The notes below the pieces were generated by a model. It was not told where the DNA came from, ran no database searches, and saw only the letters and a list, made by a program, of their open reading frames with translations. Below, piece by piece: positions 54,613 to 63,858 of a stretch of DNA of 64,000 bases (positions are counted from its first letter, which is position 1; the number at the start of each line of letters is the position of its first letter). Source of the DNA: Opitutales bacterium UBA5694 (GTDB lineage Bacteria; Verrucomicrobiota; Verrucomicrobiia; Opitutales; Opitutaceae); NCBI GenBank assembly GCA_002420185.1, contig DIHO01000017.1:14790-78789 (forward strand), in the 5' to 3' direction. Both the position numbers and the translations under genes were made by a program.

Positions 54613-55190
54613 TTAATCGTATTCTTCGTCATCGCAGTAAAGCTGACTCCCTTTGTTAATGCCGCAGAAGGCTTCAATTAAACGCTCCTTCCAGCCCTCG
54701 CAGAAAATTGCATCAAATGCCACGGCAAAGATGACAAAATTAAAGGGGATCTGAACTTAGTGGAGATTTCGAATTCGAAGAACTGCCGCCAGAGTAAGAA
54801 CCTCCTTTTCCAGCTGATTCTAGACAGGAGATAATCGCTGAGCTGCAATCACTGATGAAAGAGGCGATCGCCGCTCGCACCTTATTTCCGAAAACCCCGA
54901 TTCGGCACGTGAGCCGCTTTAAATACAAAAAAGCGGTCCAGGACTTGTTCGAGCTCAACGTGGTAGTCTTTACGCTTCCGGAACGTTTGTTGCGGGAGTA
55001 CGGCGACTACTTCAAACCGCAGACAGGTATCATGCCATCATCTATTCAGGCAGCTAGCCGACCAATGGGGAAGTCCCAGATGATCGAACCGCGACTAGCA
55101 GGGGTCGGCACTTTAACTGATCGTGAAGCATATGCGGCCGTCCATCGATCTTTCTACTTTCAGATTGTCCCCTCCCCCCATTTCATGTAA
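54613..55190 (+). pseudogene. PSCyt1/DUF1587 cytochrome c-type gene remnant
   Basis: The first frame reads a signal-like VFFVIAVKLTPFVNAAEGF, a stop, then LLPALAENCIKCHGKDDKIK (heme CIKCH) and GDLNLVEISNSK. A frameshift near 54790-54830 leads to IIAELQSLMKEAIAARTLFP, then RHVSRFKYKKAVQDLFELNV, VVFTLPERLLREYGDYFKPQ and MGKSQMIEPRLAGVG. These last three are the DUF1587 signature (RMNRFQYNNAVxDLF, LPEKMVRDYGGYFKP). The DUF1592, DUF1588 and DUF1585 domains that normally complete the protein are missing. A second decayed PSCyt gene lies at 51474. Confidence 0.72.
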
Positions 55191-55262
55191 CACATCGTAA
55201 AAGGAACCTTATACTCTCGCAGTCGACTACTCAAACGAATTTCCAATGTTCCTTTCTCTTCC

Positions 55263-56600
55263 ATGAATACGACAGAAAGTAGCTCTTCGTCGAGCCCGAC
55301 CTCCAAACTCGATTCACCCGATTCCAGCAATTCCTCGTCTCCTTCCCTGAATCGTGGATTCTTTGCAGTCCTTCTTCGAATCGTTCCCCCGGTCCTGATT
55401 ATGGCAGTCGGCATATTCGGCTATCTTCAACTTTCCGTCGAACCCGAGGAAACCAAAAAAGGAAATAGCAAGCCGCGACCCATTAAAACCCAAGTCGTCG
55501 AGTTGGTCTCTCAAAACTACCCTACCCGCATAACAAGCCAAGGCAACGTCCGCCCCCACGATCAGATCACGCTCAATTCTGAAGTGGCTGGACGCATCGT
55601 TCGCATCAGCCCCAACTTCGAAGACGGAGCCTTTTTCAGCGAAGGAGACGTCCTCGCGGAGCTGGACACCGCCGACTTCGAAGCGACCCTGGCCAATGCT
55701 GAAGCACAAGTGGCACGCACCACTTCTTCCTACGCCTTGGAAAAAGCTCAGTCCGACCAAGCTCGCCAAAACTGGATTCGCCTGAGTTCGAACGAGGATG
55801 AACAGCCCGACCCGCTTGTGCTACGCATTCCTCAGTTAAAGCAAGCCGAAGCCAACGTCAAATCCGCCAACGCCCAACTAGATCGGGCCCAACGTGATTT
55901 GGAACGCACTCGCATACGCGCCCCCTTCGATGGCCGCGTCCGCCAACGCTCGGTCGGTCTCGGCCAGGCTATCCGCATTAATTCCACCCTCGGCACGATC
56001 TTTGCCTCCGACTATGCCGAAGTTCGCCTTCCTATATCCACTGAGGATCTACCGCTGCTTGCGTTACCAGAAAACCTAGGCGACCCGCCTGTAGGCGTAG
56101 AACTGAGCGACAGCCTAAATCCGGGAAACGGGGCCCTCTGGAAAGCTGAAATCGTCCGCACCGAGGGTGCCTTAGACGCCAGCTCGCTGGAACTCTTCGC
56201 CATCGCTAAGGTAGACGATCCGTTCGGACTGCATTCAGGCAAGCCACCCTTGCGTATTGGGCAACCGGTTACAGCTTCCATATCCGGAAAAATTCTGGAA
56301 AACGTGATGCCTCTCCCCAGAATAGGCGTCAAGCGCCTGGATCAAGTTTACTTAGTGGATCCCGATAAAATGACCCTGCATAAACGTACCATAGTAGCGA
56401 TCTGGGCGGACGAAGACCATGTTATCATTCGTGATCCAGATATTCCAGATGGTATTTTAATGTCCACTACAAAACTGGGGTATGCACCAGAGGGAGGCCA
56501 GGTAGAGATTCTTCCAGATATCAATCCCGACGCCCTAAAGAAATCAGCGTGGCTCGAGGCGATGGGCGTTTCAAACAAACCAAAAGAAAAACAGAATTAG
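55263..56600 (+). CDS. RND efflux membrane-fusion (adaptor) protein
   Basis: Protein of 445 residues. The first 30 residues are very rich in Ser and Pro (TESSSSSSPTSKLDSPDSSN), followed by a membrane anchor (VLLRIVPPVLIMAVGIFGYL). The HlyD/AcrA-type layout follows: a lipoyl half (VRPHDQITLNSEVAGRIVRI, FSEGDVLAELDTADFEATLA), a helical hairpin (QLKQAEANVKSANAQLDRAQ), the second lipoyl half (IRAPFDGRVRQRSVGLGQAI), then beta-barrel and membrane-proximal domains. It links the RND pump to an outer-membrane channel. The stop at 56600 lies six bases before the start of the pump gene, so the two form an operon. Intact. Confidence 0.9.
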   Translation: MNTTESSSSSSPTSKLDSPDSSNSSSPSLNRGFFAVLLRIVPPVLIMAVGIFGYLQLSVEPEETKKGNSKPRPIKTQVVELVSQNYPTRITSQGNVRPHDQITLNSEVAGRIVRISPNFEDGAFFSEGDVLAELDTADFEATLANAEAQVARTTSSYALEKAQSDQARQNWIRLSSNEDEQPDPLVLRIPQLKQAEANVKSANAQLDRAQRDLERTRIRAPFDGRVRQRSVGLGQAIRINSTLGTIFASDYAEVRLPISTEDLPLLALPENLGDPPVGVELSDSLNPGNGALWKAEIVRTEGALDASSLELFAIAKVDDPFGLHSGKPPLRIGQPVTASISGKILENVMPLPRIGVKRLDQVYLVDPDKMTLHKRTIVAIWADEDHVIIRDPDIPDGILMSTTKLGYAPEGGQVEILPDINPDALKKSAWLEAMGVSNKPKEKQN

Positions 56601-56605
56601 TCGGA

Positions 56606-59600
56606 ATGATAAGCTGGTTCACGAAAAATGGAATCGCCGCCAACTTTCTCATGGTTGGCATTTTCCTTGCCGGCTTGTACACCGCCTTCTTCAAAATCCC
56701 GCTGGAAGTGACCCCAGCTCTGAGCTGGAACCTTGTAATGATGGATATGAGATATCGAGGAGCGACTCCCAAGGATATCGAAAAAGCCATCTTGATCCCG
56801 GTTGAAACCGCCTTGGAAAGAGTGCAAGGAATTGAGCAACTCAATGCCGACGGCGGCAACGGGCGAGCCCGCTTTTACCTGCGAGCCAAAGACGGCGTAG
56901 ATTTGCGCAGCTTGATGGACGACGTCAAAGCCGCCGTCGACACCATTAATAGCTTCCCTGCTGAGACCGAACCGCCCCGCATTTTTATACCGGAATCGGC
57001 AAACTCGCGAGAGGTGCTCACGATCGCGGTTTCGGGTTATTTGAGCGACCACGACCTCCTTAAAGCAGCCCGTCAAGTTCGGGATGATCTTCTGGAGATG
57101 CCGGGCATCAGCAGAATCAATATTCAAGGAGACCGCGCTCGCGAGATTTCGATCGAAGCGGATGAGCTGAAACTCCGATCCTATGGAATGACCTTCCAGC
57201 AAATAGCCGACGCCATTCGCAGGAATTCTATCGATATGCCTGCCGGCACGATTCAAAGCCAAAGCGGTCGCTTAACGGTCAGAACTCGAGGCCAAGCCTA
57301 CACCGAAGAGGATTTTGCCAAGATTCCGATTCGCTCGAAGGACGGGGCTGATGTCCTCATTGGAGAGGTAGCCAAGATCATCGATGGTTTCGAAGGTGGC
57401 ACCAAATACGTCGAATTCAACGAAAAGCCGGCTCTCTATGTAGAAGTCATGCGGATTGGACAGGAGAGTGCCATCGGCATCTCTGACAAGGTTCGGAAAT
57501 ACGTAGAAACCGCCCACAATCGATTTCCGAATGGTGTCGAACTGCACATTTGGAAAGACGAGTCCCAGAGCATACGCGGCCGCCTGGATACGCTCGTTGA
57601 TTCTCTCTTTCAGGGGAGCATCCTCGTCATGATCATACTGAGCATTTTTCTGCGTCCGCAGATCGCCTTCTGGGTCGTGCTGGGTATTCCGATCTCCTTT
57701 GCCGGCGGAGTCTTGCTTATGCCCTTCTTTGGGGTGACGGCAAACATTATGAGCCTTTTCGGCTATATTCTGGTACTAGGGGTCGTTGTCGACGATGCGA
57801 TTATTACAGGCGAAAATGTCTATTCCCAACTCAAGACCGGGATGGACCCGAATGAAGCCAGCATATTGGGGACGAAACAAGTGGCCGTGCCAGTCACCTT
57901 CGGCGTCATAACAACCGCAGTCGCCTTTTTACCCTTGCTCTATTTCGAGGGCGTTTGGGGAGATTTCGCAAAGCAAATTCCGCCTATCGTTGCCCCGGTA
58001 CTGCTGTTCTCGCTAATCGAATCTAAGTTGATTCTGCCAGCACACCTTAAAAATGTGCGCATCAAGCCGACTAAAAATGCGTTCGGACGCTTCCAGTCGC
58101 GGGTCGCCCATGGCATGGAGCAATTTGCGAAGAACGTCTATCAGCCATCGTTGAATTTCGCTGTAGTCCATCGCTGGTGCGTATTGTGCGTATTCGCGAC
58201 CGTGGGATTACTCATGGCCGGTTACTGCATGGGTGGCCGCCTGGGCTTTCAATCCTTCCCAAGCGTCGACACCACCCGCCTCACGGCCATCTTGGCCCTT
58301 CCGGGCGATGTCCGCTTGGAAACCACAGACCACTACATTAGAAGAATCGTCGATGCGGTTGATCAGCTTAAAACCGAATTCGTCGATCCGGAGACCGGCA
58401 ACCCGCTGGTGCGGAATGTTTCTTTAGTATCTGGTGCTAAGTACCCAGGAAAAGGATACAGTCAGTCTCAGGGATTCGTCCAAGTGGAAGTCGTTCCTCC
58501 GGACGGTAGAAGCGAGCCGGGACCGCGCAATAGCGTGATCGCCAATCGGTGGGCTGAAATCATTGGGCCCATCCCCGAGGCCAGAACGTTTCGAGTCTAT
58601 TCCGAGTCCACACTAAAACAAGGGGGTGAGTACAATGAGGACAATCTGAATCTTGAACTGCGCGGTCCGAACTCAGAGGAAAAAGCGATAGTCGCTGACG
58701 AGATCCGGATGATGTTATGGGGGTACGAGGGTATCAACAACGCCTGGGCCAATGTTAACTTTCGGGCCGATGAACTGGAAGTAACCCTTAAGCCCAGAGC
58801 CGCTGAACTGGGCCTCACGCAACAGCTTCTTGCCCGTCAAATCCGACAGGCATTCTACGGGGAGCAGGCTCAACGGGTGTTGCAGGGTGTCGACGACGTT
58901 CGAGTTATGGTGCGTTTGCCCGAAGACGCACGAGAATCCTTGTACACGTTCGAACGAATCAAGGTTCGCACGCCTCGGGGAGCCGAAGTACCTCTTACCC
59001 TCGTAGCCGACGTCGCCTTCACGCAAGCTCCCACCTCTATTGAGCGCAACGACCGAGCCGAAGTCATTCGCATCGGGGCCCAGCCGATCGACGAAACCGT
59101 AGACATCGTTGGAATCTCGAAAGAAATTGAGCCTCGAATTCAAGAGCTTTGCAACGAGGTGGAGGGCTTGTCTTTCAAATGGATGGGGTATGTGGCCGAA
59201 GCCGAAGAATCGAGACGCCGCACCATTATCGGCTCTCTGGCCCTGCTATTTATCCTCTACGCCCTTCTTGCTATCCCATTCAAATCCATGACACAGCCCT
59301 TCTTCGTCTTGATCGCCCTTCCATTTGGCATCGTCGGGGCATTGCTTGGGCACATGATCATGGGCCTAACGCCCTCTTACCTATCAATCTTCGGGATGTT
59401 GGCTCTTGCTGGAGTCGTTGTGAACGACTCTTTGGTCTTGGTCGATTTCGTAAACCAAAGAAAGGCAGCCGGTATGAGCCTCCGCGATGCCGCACTTGAG
59501 GCTGGAGGTAAACGTTTCCGCCCCATCATTCTTACCTCCGTAACTACATTCGTTGGTTTACTTCCGCTGATGATGGAAACCTCCCTGCAAGCCCAGTTTC

Positions 59601-59776
59601 TGATACCTATGGCCGTATCTCTGGGATTCGGCGTCGTCTTCGCCACTGTTATCACCTTATTCCTCATACCGTGCTCCCTTCTAGTTGCCGAAGACCTCGG
59701 GACAATGATCACCTCAGTAAATAGCTGGTATTGGAAGCCCTTCGAGTCAAAGAAAAGCCCAGAACATCATGTCTAA
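56606..59776 (+). CDS. RND-family efflux permease
   Basis: Pump of 1056 residues starting at the ATG at 56606 (MISWFTKNGIAANFLMVG), directly after the adaptor gene; the frame opens upstream inside that gene but a start there is unlikely. It has the first helix NFLMVGIFLAGLYTAFF, the periplasmic docking domain, helix 4 with VVDDAIITGENVYSQL (Asp396, Asp397, proton relay), and the second half with FGMLALAGVVVNDSLVLVDF and KRFRPIILTSVTTFVGLLPL. Transports lipophilic or amphipathic compounds outwards using protons. Similar to the pump at 47232 in length and motifs, suggesting an old duplication, although the operon setting differs. Intact. Confidence 0.92.
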   Translation: MISWFTKNGIAANFLMVGIFLAGLYTAFFKIPLEVTPALSWNLVMMDMRYRGATPKDIEKAILIPVETALERVQGIEQLNADGGNGRARFYLRAKDGVDLRSLMDDVKAAVDTINSFPAETEPPRIFIPESANSREVLTIAVSGYLSDHDLLKAARQVRDDLLEMPGISRINIQGDRAREISIEADELKLRSYGMTFQQIADAIRRNSIDMPAGTIQSQSGRLTVRTRGQAYTEEDFAKIPIRSKDGADVLIGEVAKIIDGFEGGTKYVEFNEKPALYVEVMRIGQESAIGISDKVRKYVETAHNRFPNGVELHIWKDESQSIRGRLDTLVDSLFQGSILVMIILSIFLRPQIAFWVVLGIPISFAGGVLLMPFFGVTANIMSLFGYILVLGVVVDDAIITGENVYSQLKTGMDPNEASILGTKQVAVPVTFGVITTAVAFLPLLYFEGVWGDFAKQIPPIVAPVLLFSLIESKLILPAHLKNVRIKPTKNAFGRFQSRVAHGMEQFAKNVYQPSLNFAVVHRWCVLCVFATVGLLMAGYCMGGRLGFQSFPSVDTTRLTAILALPGDVRLETTDHYIRRIVDAVDQLKTEFVDPETGNPLVRNVSLVSGAKYPGKGYSQSQGFVQVEVVPPDGRSEPGPRNSVIANRWAEIIGPIPEARTFRVYSESTLKQGGEYNEDNLNLELRGPNSEEKAIVADEIRMMLWGYEGINNAWANVNFRADELEVTLKPRAAELGLTQQLLARQIRQAFYGEQAQRVLQGVDDVRVMVRLPEDARESLYTFERIKVRTPRGAEVPLTLVADVAFTQAPTSIERNDRAEVIRIGAQPIDETVDIVGISKEIEPRIQELCNEVEGLSFKWMGYVAEAEESRRRTIIGSLALLFILYALLAIPFKSMTQPFFVLIALPFGIVGALLGHMIMGLTPSYLSIFGMLALAGVVVNDSLVLVDFVNQRKAAGMSLRDAALEAGGKRFRPIILTSVTTFVGLLPLMMETSLQAQFLIPMAVSLGFGVVFATVITLFLIPCSLLVAEDLGTMITSVNSWYWKPFESKKSPEHHV

Positions 59777-60139
59777 TTTTTCCGCGAAGCTACTGAGTTA
59801 CCGATTTCGGAAATCATTTGTTCAAGCTCTTCTAACGGACCAGCGGCATTGAATTCCAGCAAAGGTAGCGAAACCAAAATTATGATGCGTATCAGGGCCA
59901 TACTATGACTCTTACCCCTCTCCAAAAAATCGTCGCAAGTGCCTGATGAAGGCTGATTGAGACCAGAAGCCCTTACCGAGTCGTAACCCACTTAGGCAAT
60001 TGATAGCTCACTTTTAATAGGCCTATTGCCGATGGAGCCTTGAAGGAACCACCGATTTCGACGAGACTCCATCTAAAATCCTCTTAGTAATCAGGTTAGG
60101 AATTGCCGAACGTGAATTTAGATCCATTGTTGTTTTTTT
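59777..60139. other. Intergenic region with one doubtful tiny minus-strand frame
   Basis: About 360 bases. A 42-codon minus-strand frame (59901-59773) has a signal-like start (MALIRIIILVSLPLLEFNAA) and an amphipathic end (EELEQMISEIGNSVASRKN). It could encode a small secreted peptide, but nothing supports translation. The rest, including the region before the GTG start at 60140, has no recognised element. Confidence 0.3.
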
Positions 60140-61549
60140 GTGCGTACCCACCTAATAGTTTTCCTCTTGGCGCTCGTCGCTACCCAGGCTTTCTCGGTAG
60201 ACCGGAAGCCGAACATAGTGCTGCTTTTGGCAGACGATCTGGGGTGGACCGGGCTTCGCTCCTTTGGCAGCGATTATTACGAAACTCCCCATCTCGATCA
60301 CCTCGCTTCAAAAGGGATGTCGTTTACCAATGCCTATGCGGCCTGTACGGTTTGTTCGCCCACACGTGCGAGCATCATGACAGGTATGTACCCTGCTAAA
60401 CTGCGACTCACCGACTTCATTGCTGGCCAAAACCGCCCTTACGCCAAGATGAAAACCCCCGAATGGACTAAGGGGCTCGACAAACGGCACATTACTGTAG
60501 CTGAGGCTCTAAAAGAGAATGGCTACAAAACGATCCACATCGGAAAATGGCACCTAGACTTTCCCGAAAAGGGCAATCAAGGACCGACAGCTCACGGCTT
60601 CGACGTATCCCATGACAAGCCGCAGGGAACGCGGGGCTACTTCATCAGCGATTCCACTGTGAATTCCCTTGGGCTCCAGTCAAACTACTCCACCGATTAT
60701 CTGACATCCAAGGCAATAGAGGAGATCCAGAAAGCGAAAGACGATCCTTTCTTCCTCTACTTCGCCTACAATGTTCCTCACACACCGATCCAAGGTAAAG
60801 AGGATTTTATAAAGTACTTTATTGAAAAAGTCGATACATACGCGATCCACAAAAATCCAACTTACGCCGCTATGGTCAAAAGTCTGGATACAAGCGTGGG
60901 ACGCGTCATCGAATTGCTTGAAATTGAAGGCATCCTCGAAGATACCTTAATTGTCTTCACTTCAGACAATGGCGGGCTCACTCAGCGCTATGGCAACCAC
61001 GATAACTTCACTGAAAATATTCCTCTGCGTAGAGGGAAAGGTTCCGCCTACGAAGGCGGGGTCCGAGTTCCAGCAATAGCCAGCTGGCCAGGGTTCATTC
61101 CAGAGGGAGTTAAGAGCGATACGCCTATTATGACGATTGACTACTTTCCAACCTTTCTAGAAGTGTCAGGCACAGAGGGTGTCGCAAGCCACAACGAGTA
61201 CTTGGATGGCAGGAGTCTGGTTCCTATATTCACTAAACCCACTCAAACCATCCGTCGGAATCTTTTCTGGCACTATCCCCACTACCATGCGGGTGGAGAC
61301 GGTCCCTACAGTGCCATCCGATCTGGTAATTGGCGCCTTATTGAGTTTCACGAAACAGGAAGGTTAGAGCTCTACAATCTAAACAAAGACATCTCAGAAA
61401 CGCACGATAGCTCCAAGATCAATCTGAAGACTCGAGATCAGCTCCGACATCGACTCAACAACTGGCGGGCATCCGTGGCTGCCCAAATGCCAGTCCCCAA
61501 TCCCAATTACGATCCGGCTCGAGAAACCGAAGTCGTGAGGAATCGCTGA
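60140..61549 (+). CDS. Secreted S1-family sulfatase
   Basis: Protein of 469 residues beginning at a GTG (60140); no ATG upstream would keep the signal peptide RTHLIVFLLALVATQAFS. Motifs: NIVLLLADDLGWTGLRSFG, VCSPTRASIMTGMYPAKLR with catalytic Cys72, IGKWHLDFPEKGNQGP, FLYFAYNVPHTPIQG, VFTSDNGGLTQ, YEGGVRVPAIASWPGFIP and HYPHYHAGGDGPYSAIR. The HYPHY segment and G-x-x-x-x-L-R-x-T-D-F after the active site are usual in S1_16-type sulfatases of marine and PVC bacteria, many of which act on galactose or N-acetylgalactosamine sulfates. The precise substrate is not claimed. Intact. Confidence 0.87.
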   Translation: MRTHLIVFLLALVATQAFSVDRKPNIVLLLADDLGWTGLRSFGSDYYETPHLDHLASKGMSFTNAYAACTVCSPTRASIMTGMYPAKLRLTDFIAGQNRPYAKMKTPEWTKGLDKRHITVAEALKENGYKTIHIGKWHLDFPEKGNQGPTAHGFDVSHDKPQGTRGYFISDSTVNSLGLQSNYSTDYLTSKAIEEIQKAKDDPFFLYFAYNVPHTPIQGKEDFIKYFIEKVDTYAIHKNPTYAAMVKSLDTSVGRVIELLEIEGILEDTLIVFTSDNGGLTQRYGNHDNFTENIPLRRGKGSAYEGGVRVPAIASWPGFIPEGVKSDTPIMTIDYFPTFLEVSGTEGVASHNEYLDGRSLVPIFTKPTQTIRRNLFWHYPHYHAGGDGPYSAIRSGNWRLIEFHETGRLELYNLNKDISETHDSSKINLKTRDQLRHRLNNWRASVAAQMPVPNPNYDPARETEVVRNR

Positions 61550-61798
61550 ATGTTGGCGATCTTTCGAAGGTTCTGATGCAAGTACCGTGCCGTTCGTAAA
61601 GTTCGGCCATCACATGGCGTCGATTAAGTTTCGTATATCGGGTGCATTCTCGATTGGGGACAGAGAGTGCATCCGACCATTCATTCTGAGAGGGAACTCA
61701 GGGAAAAAGTTAGGATAGGATGGGGGTTTGCAATACCAAGACTCGCTAGTGCAAATACAAAAGGGATGGGTAGGTAAATTCTCATGAGCTAGATCGAA

Positions 61799-63214
61799 CT
61801 ATTTCGAGTGGATCACGACGGTCTTCAACTCCGTCATTTCTTCAATCGCATACTTAGGCCCTTCTTTGCCGGTACCACTTCCCTTTAGGCCACCATAAGG
61901 CATGGCATCGACCCGCCACAATGGCCCCCAATTGATGTGAATATTTCCACTATCCACTTCCCGGGCAAAACGCATCGCTTTGTCTATATCTTTGGTAAAC
62001 ACACCCGCTCCAAGACCAAACTCTGTGTCGTTTGCCAGTCGAATCGCTTCGTCGACATTGATTGCCTTTACAACAGACACCGCGGGGCCAAACAACTCTT
62101 CACGGCAAATTCGCATGGAATGCGTCGCACCATCTAGCAGAGTCGGCTGCATAACCGCTCCTTCACGTTTCCCCCCACATACAATACTAGCTCCGTCGGA
62201 AACCGCGTCTTGTATCCAATTTTCAACACGAACAGCATCGGATTCACGTACCATCGGTCCAATTCCTGATGTTTCGTCCAACTGGTTTCCTACTGACAAG
62301 GATTCGATCTTCGGTTTCATGATGTTGATTAGTTCGTCGCGGACCGAGTCCATGACGATCATCCGTTGAGTCGAAATGCACACCTGACCTGCATTGGCAT
62401 AGGCTGACGCGACTGCAATATCTGCGACTTGTTCCAAGTCCGCGTCTGGTAACACGACTAAGGGACAGTTAGAACCCAGCTCCATCGTGACTTTCTTAAT
62501 ACCAGCAATATTGCAAATCCGCTCGCCCACTTCTTTGCTACCGGTAAAGGAAATCTTGCGCACTCGAGAGTCGGAGCAAATCCCTTCTCCGATCGTCTTG
62601 CCACTTCCCGTGATGCAGGAGAGTGCTAGAGGAGGCAATCCCGCCTCCAAGAGTATCTCGACTAATTTCAACGCGACCAAGGGGGTATCGCTCGCAGGTT
62701 TTAAAATGACCGAATTTCCACCCGCTAGGGCTGGGCCGACTTTGTGGCAAACGAGATTGAGAGGAAAATTAAAAGGAGCGATTGCCGCCACCACGCCGCA
62801 TGGAACTCGCAGGGTAAATCCAAAACGATTTCGCACATCCTTGCTTCCATCTAACGGCAAGACTTCACCCGTGAGACGTTTGGCCTCCTCACTGCTGATT
62901 TCCAAGGTCTGGCTCGCCCGATCGACTTCAAGCCGTGCCTCTCGCAAAACTTTACCTTCCTCAGAACTAAGAGTGTGAGCCAAATCCTCAGAACGTTCAC
63001 GCAGTAACGCCGTCGCTCGATTCAGGATCTCGTATCGATCGTACCCAGAAAGCGCTTTCATATCCTCTGCTCCTTTTTCCGCAGAAACGATCGCATCTCC
63101 TACATCCTGTTCAGTCGCTTTCGGTACGGTATCGACCACTTGACCGTCAAAAGGGTTGAGTACGTCGATTCGTTTATCGCGCTGTTGCCAAATTCCGTTT
63201 AGATAGAATTTCAT
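61799..63214 (-). CDS. NAD(P)-dependent aldehyde dehydrogenase
   Basis: Cytoplasmic protein of 471 residues of the ALDH superfamily. Motifs: APFNFPLNL with Asn149, KPASDTP (cofactor loop), FTGSKEVG (dinucleotide-binding), TMELGSNCP with general base Glu245, AGQVCISTQR with catalytic Cys279, and EELFGPAVSV. The sequence is nearest in style to succinate-semialdehyde, lactaldehyde and non-phosphorylating glyceraldehyde-3-phosphate dehydrogenases. In a sulfated-sugar context a role in oxidising lactaldehyde from deoxy-sugar breakdown is possible but inferred. Directly upstream, on the same strand, lie remains of an iron-dependent alcohol dehydrogenase, so the pair may once have formed a catabolic operon. 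Intact. Confidence 0.88.
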   Translation of the reverse strand: MKFYLNGIWQQRDKRIDVLNPFDGQVVDTVPKATEQDVGDAIVSAEKGAEDMKALSGYDRYEILNRATALLRERSEDLAHTLSSEEGKVLREARLEVDRASQTLEISSEEAKRLTGEVLPLDGSKDVRNRFGFTLRVPCGVVAAIAPFNFPLNLVCHKVGPALAGGNSVILKPASDTPLVALKLVEILLEAGLPPLALSCITGSGKTIGEGICSDSRVRKISFTGSKEVGERICNIAGIKKVTMELGSNCPLVVLPDADLEQVADIAVASAYANAGQVCISTQRMIVMDSVRDELINIMKPKIESLSVGNQLDETSGIGPMVRESDAVRVENWIQDAVSDGASIVCGGKREGAVMQPTLLDGATHSMRICREELFGPAVSVVKAINVDEAIRLANDTEFGLGAGVFTKDIDKAMRFAREVDSGNIHINWGPLWRVDAMPYGGLKGSGTGKEGPKYAIEEMTELKTVVIHSK

Positions 63215-63363
63215 TTGAGTGCTGCCTTTGTGTTTAAATATCGATTAGAGCCAGGTTGATACCTATATCAAACTCCATACATTTCTTTGAGGATTAAGTT
63301 CGAAAACAAATAGCCATGTTACCGCAATATGGCACCGTCCGGTTTCAACGCAAGTACCAGGTT

Positions 63364-63858
63364 TCAATCCGACGCTTCGTAGGTGGATCAAAGGTCTTCC
63401 AAATTTGGTCGGTTTGCGATCAGAACCATTAGACGTTCAGGCAGACCGTCTGACTCTGCCAATTATGGGACATCCTCATGCTTCGCCCCTACGTCGCGTA
63501 GGTGCTGAGGAAGCCTCGATTCTCTGCACAATCCCATCACTTCGCTCATAGCCGCCCCCACCATTCCTTCGACTCCGATTGAGCGACCGATATGAGCGAT
63601 CCACTCCTCGCGAGCAGGACGCATAAATTTCAAAATCTCGGGCAGAAAAATCCCTTTACCCGCACCATGAATACATTGGCATTAGTTGCCAATCAGATAT
63701 TCAAGCGAGTGCACTAGTTCGACTCGGCAATTGTAGATGGCAAATTCGCCCAGATTCGCCGCCAAGGCCATGCCTGACCGCTCATCCAATTTGCTGGTCT
63801 CATGTACCGCTAGCAAAAAATTCTCTGAGAGGTTTATTCGTGAAGTCACATAAACAAA
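63364..63858 (-). pseudogene. Iron-containing alcohol dehydrogenase C-terminal remnant
   Basis: A single minus-strand frame, with stops, reads SGMALAANLGEFAIYNCRVE, LVHSLEYLIGN, a stop, CQCIHGAGKGIFLPEILKF, REEWIAHIGRSIGVEGM, LCRESRLPQHLRDVGAKHED and another stop, then ERLMVLIANRP and STYEASD at the end. LVHSLEYPIG..H.xHGxGNGxLLP is the metal-binding half of group III iron alcohol dehydrogenases. The nucleotide-binding N-terminal half is not present before the window end. Three internal stops in an otherwise unshifted frame point to recent inactivation. It lies 150 bases upstream of the aldehyde dehydrogenase. Confidence 0.7.

Noticed and set aside
56597..57262. 221-codon minus-strand frame within the RND gene
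   Set aside because: Antisense shadow; the plus-strand frame has complete RND motifs.
59773..59901. 42-codon frame with a signal-like N-terminus
   Set aside because: Too short and without supporting context; mentioned in the intergenic entry only.
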